Shown piece after piece: positions 5,150 through 9,165 of a stretch of 9,165 nt of DNA. Both the position numbers and the translations under genes were made by a program. Position 1 is the first letter of the stretch. Each line of letters starts with the position of its first letter. Under the pieces are notes generated by a model, which worked only from the letters and a program-made list of their open reading frames with translations, ran no database searches and was not told the origin of the DNA. Source of the DNA: JBCCFX01 sp039029515 (GTDB taxonomy: Bacteria > Planctomycetota > Phycisphaerae > Phycisphaerales > SM1A02); assembly GCA_039029515.1 (NCBI GenBank), contig JBCCFX010000165.1:1-9165 (forward strand), given 5' to 3'.

Positions 5150-5178
5150 TTGGCAGGTCAATGATCTGCCCTGACAAT
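5150..5178 (+). promoter_or_regulatory. Candidate promoter of the FG-GAP/ASPIC gene pair
   Basis: TTGGCA (5150-5155; 5 of 6 to TTGACA), a 17-bp spacer and GACAAT (5173-5178; 4 of 6 to TATAAT) lie 79 bp before the ATG at 5258. This is the best sigma70-like match in the window, and its -10 box shares ACAAT with the candidates before 446 and 3209. It would drive both coupled genes. The spacer contains a dyad, listed separately. Confidence 0.38.
5152..5170. promoter_or_regulatory. Candidate operator dyad in the promoter spacer
   Basis: GGCAGGTC (5152-5159), AAT, GATCTGCC (5163-5170): an 8-bp inverted repeat with one mismatch (a G-T pair if read as RNA). It falls between the proposed -35 and -10 boxes, a common site for a dimeric repressor. 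It could also be chance or a hairpin in a longer leader. Confidence 0.3.
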
Positions 5179-5257
5179 AGCCTGATGTTGAGATTCGGGC
5201 CGGCCCAGGGGGGCACGCTCGAGATGCCGTTCTCAAGATCCGGAGGAGAAGGTTTCG

Positions 5258-7132
5258 ATGAAAGCGATTCTCGTCGTTGGTGCCATCTCGGCCATCGGTG
5301 CCGTGATCAATGGTGTATCCGCACAGGAACTTGAACCGGTGCGTTTTCTTGAACGGTCGGGTGACCTCGGTATCAAGCCGTTCCAGATGGCGGAAGGCAT
5401 GACCGGCGGTGTCGCGATCGCCGACTACAACAATGATGGATATTCGGACATCTTCGTGCCGACCGGGTACGGCGTTCCGGATCAGTTGTATCGCAATCGC
5501 GGCAACGGTCACTTCGACGAGATTGCTGCGCAGGTCGGACTGGACAGTACCACCAAGAACCGCACTGCACTGTTCTTCGATTACGACGGTGATCAGGATC
5601 TTGACCTCATCGTTGCGAGCGATTGCTTCACTGTCCCGCCATCAGGCGCGGACTGCCTGTTGACGCAAACAACGTTCCTCACGTTGTACCGTCACGACCA
5701 TCTCACCGGCCAGTTCACGAATGTGACGTTCGGTTCGGGGATTGACCCGTTCTGGGCGGGCCAGCGATGGGATCATGTCGGTGGTCTTGCTGCGGGCGAT
5801 CTCAACAACGACAGCTACGTCGATCTCGTTGTGGGCACGTGGGGCGATCGCCTTCGTGTGTATTTGAACAACGGGAACGGCACGTTTACTGAGAGCGGCA
5901 TCCAGATGGGCTTTGGAGTTCAGAGTCGACTGCACTGGCAGCCGGTCCTGCATGACTTCAATCGCGATGGCGGTCTGGACATCTTTCTGCCCATCGATAA
6001 CAACGAAAACCTTCTCTACCTGAATGATGGGTCCGGCACGTTCACTGAACTCCCCGGCGCTGCGGGGATGAATACGCCGTTCAATGAGATGGGCGTGGCA
6101 CTCGGCGATTACGACAACGACGGCGACTTCGATGTGTTCTGCACGAACATCTACGAGCCGGACCTCGAAGGCAACCAGAAGCACAACGTGTTTTTCCGGA
6201 ACGATTCGACGCTCGGAAACCTGGTGTTCACGGAAATTTCGGCGCAGCTTGGCGTGCAGCACAGCCACTGGGGCTGGGGAACAACGTGGATTGACTGCCA
6301 TCTCGACGGTCTCATTGATCTCGCGGCGACCAACGGATTTGACCGTAATCCATACCGGGATGATCCGGCGAAATTCTGGATCAACACGGGGAATCCGAAC
6401 CTGCCGTTCATCGACCAGTCCGACCTGCTCGAATTCAATAACACGTTATACGGCGGCACGCTGGTGGCCGCTGATCTCGACCGCGACGGCGATCAGGATC
6501 TCATTCAGGCCAACGTGCTCGTTGACGAACTGTCGATCTTCCAGAACCGAACCGTACGTCGGATGCGATCGCCGTTCGGCTGGACGTACGATCAGGAAGT
6601 CAATGCACCGAGCGGCAACTGGATCACCATTCGCCCGCGCATCCAGAACACGAATCACTACGCGATCGGCGCAGTCGTACGAATCACGGTGAACGGTGTG
6701 CAGCAGTCACGCCTGATCACGGCGGGAACCAGCTGCCACGGCCAGGAACCCTATGAAGCACACTTCGGGATCGGCGATGCAACGTCAGTCGACAACGTGT
6801 TCATCGAGTGGCCAAACGCGATCTGGTCCGGCATCTTCAACGTGGATGCCAACGAGGTCCACACAATCGTCCAGCCAATGATCGGGCAACAGCGAATGAC
6901 GCCGGGTCGGACGCCGTGCTATGCGGACTGCGCACTGGGCACCGGCATGACTGGCGATGGTGTCGTGAATGTCGACGATCTCCTCGCGACGCTGCAGGGC
7001 ATTGGCAGCGCAGACATCAGCGCATGCGACGTCAGCGGCGAAGATGGTTCTCTTGGTGTCGTCGATGTGCAGGACGTCATTGAGGTGATCAACTCGTTCG
7101 GGCCGTGCCAGGCCAACGCAAAGACGAAGTAA
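5258..7132 (+). CDS. Secreted FG-GAP/VCBS repeat protein with ASPIC/UnbV domain and dockerin-like tail (CRTAC1-like, 624 aa)
   Basis: The ATG follows GGAGGAG (5242-5248) at nine bases. Residues 1-22 are a signal peptide ending VSA before QE. Seven calcium-binding FG-GAP-type motifs follow at about 56 (DYNNDGYSDIF), 108 (DYDGDQDLDLI), 181, 233, 284, 346 and 406, the number expected for a seven-bladed propeller. Residues 454-538 are an ASPIC/UnbV domain (NHYAIGAVVRI, then GTSCHGQEP, FGIGD, and IEWPN). Residues 554-617 are a dockerin-like pair (GDGVVNVDDLLATL and GVVDVQDVIEVINSFG), here without the TFGNG insertion; the second loop is poor. Such proteins are usually extracellular and bind calcium; members are involved in adhesion or surface assembly, but no activity can be assigned here. 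The stop overlaps the next start. The product is clearly paralogous to the next gene's. Confidence 0.9.
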   Translation: MKAILVVGAISAIGAVINGVSAQELEPVRFLERSGDLGIKPFQMAEGMTGGVAIADYNNDGYSDIFVPTGYGVPDQLYRNRGNGHFDEIAAQVGLDSTTKNRTALFFDYDGDQDLDLIVASDCFTVPPSGADCLLTQTTFLTLYRHDHLTGQFTNVTFGSGIDPFWAGQRWDHVGGLAAGDLNNDSYVDLVVGTWGDRLRVYLNNGNGTFTESGIQMGFGVQSRLHWQPVLHDFNRDGGLDIFLPIDNNENLLYLNDGSGTFTELPGAAGMNTPFNEMGVALGDYDNDGDFDVFCTNIYEPDLEGNQKHNVFFRNDSTLGNLVFTEISAQLGVQHSHWGWGTTWIDCHLDGLIDLAATNGFDRNPYRDDPAKFWINTGNPNLPFIDQSDLLEFNNTLYGGTLVAADLDRDGDQDLIQANVLVDELSIFQNRTVRRMRSPFGWTYDQEVNAPSGNWITIRPRIQNTNHYAIGAVVRITVNGVQQSRLITAGTSCHGQEPYEAHFGIGDATSVDNVFIEWPNAIWSGIFNVDANEVHTIVQPMIGQQRMTPGRTPCYADCALGTGMTGDGVVNVDDLLATLQGIGSADISACDVSGEDGSLGVVDVQDVIEVINSFGPCQANAKTK

Positions 7133-8925
7133 TGCGAAACACAAATGTCGCCGCCGTGTTCATCGCACTCATGGCGTTCGCGCCAGCGAATGCAGTGGAT
7201 GTTGCTGTCTTCGAAGATGAGGCTGCGCAGCGCGGTTTCGTGCCATACGAAACAAGCGGCATGACGACAGGGTTATCCGCCGCGGACTTCAACGGCGATG
7301 GCTACATTGACTTCTTCGTACCTACCGCAGCCGGGATGTCCGACCAGCTCTACCTCAATCTCGGCGATGGCACGGTGCGCGAGATCAGCCTCGCTGCCGG
7401 CGTGTCCGACATGTTGCAGTCCCGTGCTGCACTCTGGTTCGACTACGACGGCGACCATGATCTTGACCTCGTGGTCGGCCGAGATTGCTCCTCGACACAT
7501 CCCATGCCCGCCCCGTGTGATCCGCCGGTCGGCGTGACGTTGTATGAACAGCTCTCCGATGGCACGTTTGCGGATGTCACGATCGGAAGCGGACTCGAAG
7601 AAACATGGGGTGCGCATCAAACCTCGCACTTTGGCGGCATGGCCGCCGCCGACATCAACAACGACGGCTATCTCGACCTCTATCTGTGCGGCTGGAATCG
7701 GCGCGCCACGATGTACCTCAACAACGGGGATGGCACCTTCACGGACAACACGTTCCAGTGCGGGATGAGTTTCCTCGTCAACTTCTACTGGCAACCGTTG
7801 TTTGCTGACTTCAATCGCGATGGCTGGATCGATCTGTTCGTTGGCATCGACTTCAATCAGAACGAACTGTGGATCAACGATGGCGATGGCACGTTCACGA
7901 ACCGGGCCGCCGAAGCAGGCGTCAACAGTGCCTGGAACGAAATGGGCGGCTCGCTCGGCGACTTCAATAACGATGGCGACATCGACATCTACGTGACGAA
8001 CATCACGGACTACGAGTTCACGCCCGGCGGCCACAATCGCCTCTATAGCGCGCAACACGATGACAATGGCCTGCACTTCGTGGATGTGGCCGAGGATTCC
8101 GGCGTCGCCGACGGTCGCTGGGGCTGGGGCGCCACCTGGATTGATGCCAACCTCGACGGCTGGCTGGACATCGCCACGACGAACGGTTTTCCCGGCGACT
8201 ACGTCGATGACACATCACGCTTCTTCCTGAACATGGGCCCGAAAGATGGCATCGCGAAGCGCGCCATCAAGTTCGCGAACGTATCGGACCTCGTTAACTT
8301 CAACGACAACGACATATGCGGCTCGTTGATCTCGTTCGACTTTGATCGCGATGGCGATCCCGACCTGCTTCAACAGGCGAATCTGGGCGGCCCGATCCGG
8401 CTGCTGATCAATCGGGCCGCAGACACAAACAACTGGCTCGTCGTCAAACCGCGCATGCGGGGAACCAACCACTTCGCGATCGGCGCACAGGTCAACGTCA
8501 CCGTCGGTGATCGCGTCCAGGCGCACGTCATTGGTGCTGGTACGAGCAGCCTTGGACAGGAACCAGCTGAAGCCCTGATCGGTCTCGGCGATGCGATGTA
8601 TGCAGATCGCGTGGAGATCTTCTGGCCCGGCGGTGGATCGCTTCTGCTGACCGATGTCGAAGCCAACCAGATGCTGACCGTGAGCGATTGCCCGGACGCA
8701 GGCAGATTCGTCGTGCCGGACTGCACCACACACGCGCTCATCGGCGATATCGCGCCGCGCTATGACGATGACACGTTTGGCGATGGCGTCGTCGACGTCG
8801 ACGATATCCTCGCGATCATCCTCGCCATGGGCCATTGGGGAGGACGGTGTGACATCAACAGTGATGGCACCGTCGACCACGACGACCTCGCAATCGTCAT
8901 CGATGCGATGCGCCCGAAGCCATGA
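7132..8925 (+). CDS. Secreted FG-GAP/VCBS repeat protein with ASPIC/UnbV domain and dockerin-like tail (CRTAC1-like, 597 aa)
   Basis: ATG 7132 overlaps the TAA of the preceding gene by one base (TAATG). There is only a weak purine site before it, so translation probably depends on coupling. A GTG at 7105 is in frame, but would put a charged MPGQRKDEV before the signal peptide. Residues 1-21 are the signal peptide (cut after ANA). Seven FG-GAP calcium motifs lie near 52 (DFNGDGYIDFF), 104, 174, 226, 277, 338 and 403 (DFDRDGDPDLL). Residues 434-518 form the ASPIC/UnbV domain (NHFAIGAQV, GTSSLGQEP, IGLGD, IFWPGG). The tail at 546-593 has one loop with the insertion (DDDTFGDGVVDVDD) and one canonical dockerin loop (DINSDGTVDHDD). 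Same architecture and motif order as the previous product, so a tandem duplicate that has diverged. Probably an exported calcium-bound propeller protein; partner and ligand unknown. Confidence 0.9.
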   Translation: MRNTNVAAVFIALMAFAPANAVDVAVFEDEAAQRGFVPYETSGMTTGLSAADFNGDGYIDFFVPTAAGMSDQLYLNLGDGTVREISLAAGVSDMLQSRAALWFDYDGDHDLDLVVGRDCSSTHPMPAPCDPPVGVTLYEQLSDGTFADVTIGSGLEETWGAHQTSHFGGMAAADINNDGYLDLYLCGWNRRATMYLNNGDGTFTDNTFQCGMSFLVNFYWQPLFADFNRDGWIDLFVGIDFNQNELWINDGDGTFTNRAAEAGVNSAWNEMGGSLGDFNNDGDIDIYVTNITDYEFTPGGHNRLYSAQHDDNGLHFVDVAEDSGVADGRWGWGATWIDANLDGWLDIATTNGFPGDYVDDTSRFFLNMGPKDGIAKRAIKFANVSDLVNFNDNDICGSLISFDFDRDGDPDLLQQANLGGPIRLLINRAADTNNWLVVKPRMRGTNHFAIGAQVNVTVGDRVQAHVIGAGTSSLGQEPAEALIGLGDAMYADRVEIFWPGGGSLLLTDVEANQMLTVSDCPDAGRFVVPDCTTHALIGDIAPRYDDDTFGDGVVDVDDILAIILAMGHWGGRCDINSDGTVDHDDLAIVIDAMRPKP

Positions 8926-8938
8926 GCGCGGATCTTAT

Positions 8939-8961
8939 GGCCGGCTGAAAGCCCGCCCTAC
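8939..8961. repeat. Palindromic element of the GTAGGGCGG family, reverse orientation
   Basis: GGCCGGCT (8939-8946), GAA, AGCCCGCC (8950-8957) form an 8-bp stem with one mismatch, and CCGCCCTAC (8953-8961) is the exact terminal sequence of the 114-bp element. It lies 13 bp after the stop of the 597-aa gene. It could stabilise or end the transcript, though no T-tract follows. Confidence 0.5.
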
Positions 8962-9011
8962 ACAAGATGACGTCGCCGCCCGTCGACCCGTCCATCCCCA
9001 CCACGCTCATC

Positions 9012-9157
9012 TGCGCGCGCATAGCGTGCGCAATACCGAAAAAAGTCACATTCTGTTCGCAAAAGCGCACGCCTTGCGCGCGCAATCCGTTCGTTCCGCC
9101 CCATAGGTAGAGGCATCACTCGCGCCTGACCCACACACCGGCACTCGACGAACGGAT
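9012..9157. other. Dyad-rich non-coding region at the right edge
   Basis: Self-complementary TGCGCGCGCA (9012-9021) and TTGCGCGCGCAA (9074-9085) flank an 8-bp inverted repeat GCGTGCGC/GCGCACGC (9024-9031, 9065-9072) with a 33-base A/T-richer centre that includes a run of six A. A longer 10-bp inverted repeat ATCCGTTCGT/ACGAACGGAT spans 9085-9094 and 9148-9157. No convincing gene is seen from 8926 to the edge. It may be a regulatory region for a gene beyond the window, a structured RNA or a repeat. Confidence 0.35.
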
Positions 9158-9165
9158 CAACCATC

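Noticed and set aside
5136..5153. G-quadruplex in the G-rich tract
   Set aside because: Only two runs of five G and one of two G, so a three-layer quadruplex cannot form from this stretch alone.
5642..6301. Reverse-strand frames opposite the FG-GAP genes (also 7273-8076 and 8215-8880)
   Set aside because: They arise from the GAC/GAT-rich calcium motifs read backwards (Val/Ile/Ala-rich runs) and recur at each such motif.
7105..7131. GTG start for the 597-aa gene
   Set aside because: It would add nine charged or polar residues before a normal signal peptide; TAATG coupling explains ATG 7132.
5258..8925. Integrin-like or toxin/enzyme function for the FG-GAP proteins
   Set aside because: The repeats and ASPIC domain show only a calcium-binding extracellular propeller; no catalytic motif was found to support an activity.
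8958..9164. Short reverse-strand frame at the right edge
   Set aside because: It runs through palindromic DNA and an REP-like element, is Arg-rich, and has no domain or ribosome site.

Overview
The window (high GC, all genes on the + strand) looks like a secreted-protein locus of a Planctomycetota bacterium, probably of the Phycisphaerae type. This placement is inferred from protein style: repeated Cys-rich modules, C-terminal dockerin-like tails whose calcium loops carry a TFGNG-type insertion, and FG-GAP/ASPIC (CRTAC1-like) proteins. No 16S rRNA or housekeeping marker is present to confirm it.

Layout. (1) 1-139 is the tail of a gene that enters from the left and encodes the end of a dockerin-like domain. 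(2) 446-4894 holds three paralogous genes (486, 251 and 561 aa). Each encodes an N-terminal export signal, a chain of two alternating Cys-rich modules, and a nearly invariant 70-residue dockerin-like tail. Module A is about 38 residues with 6 Cys; module B is about 50 residues with 10 Cys. The orders are A-B-A-A-B-A-A-B, A-A-B and A-B-A-A-A-A-B-A-A-B. (3) 5258-8925 holds two paralogous exported proteins (624 and 597 aa) with seven FG-GAP/VCBS calcium motifs, an ASPIC/UnbV domain and a dockerin-like tail. Their stop and start codons overlap (TAATG), so they form a translationally coupled pair. (4) 8926-9165 has no convincing gene but is rich in dyad symmetry.

The intergenic spaces are structured. 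A 103-bp direct repeat flanks the first Cys-rich gene exactly. UUCG-loop terminators lie about 130 bp after two stop codons. Heptanucleotide arrays begin 5-7 bp after two other stop codons. GTAGGGCGG/GTCGGGC palindromic elements occur repeatedly. Weak sigma70-like boxes of similar form precede four of the five complete genes.

Working model (inference): all products are exported and carry one related C-terminal tail that could act as a sorting, docking or calcium-folding module. The Cys-rich chains would form disulfide-stabilised rods in the envelope or outside the cell, and the FG-GAP proteins would be calcium-stabilised propellers acting in the same place. Function is not shown by the sequence.
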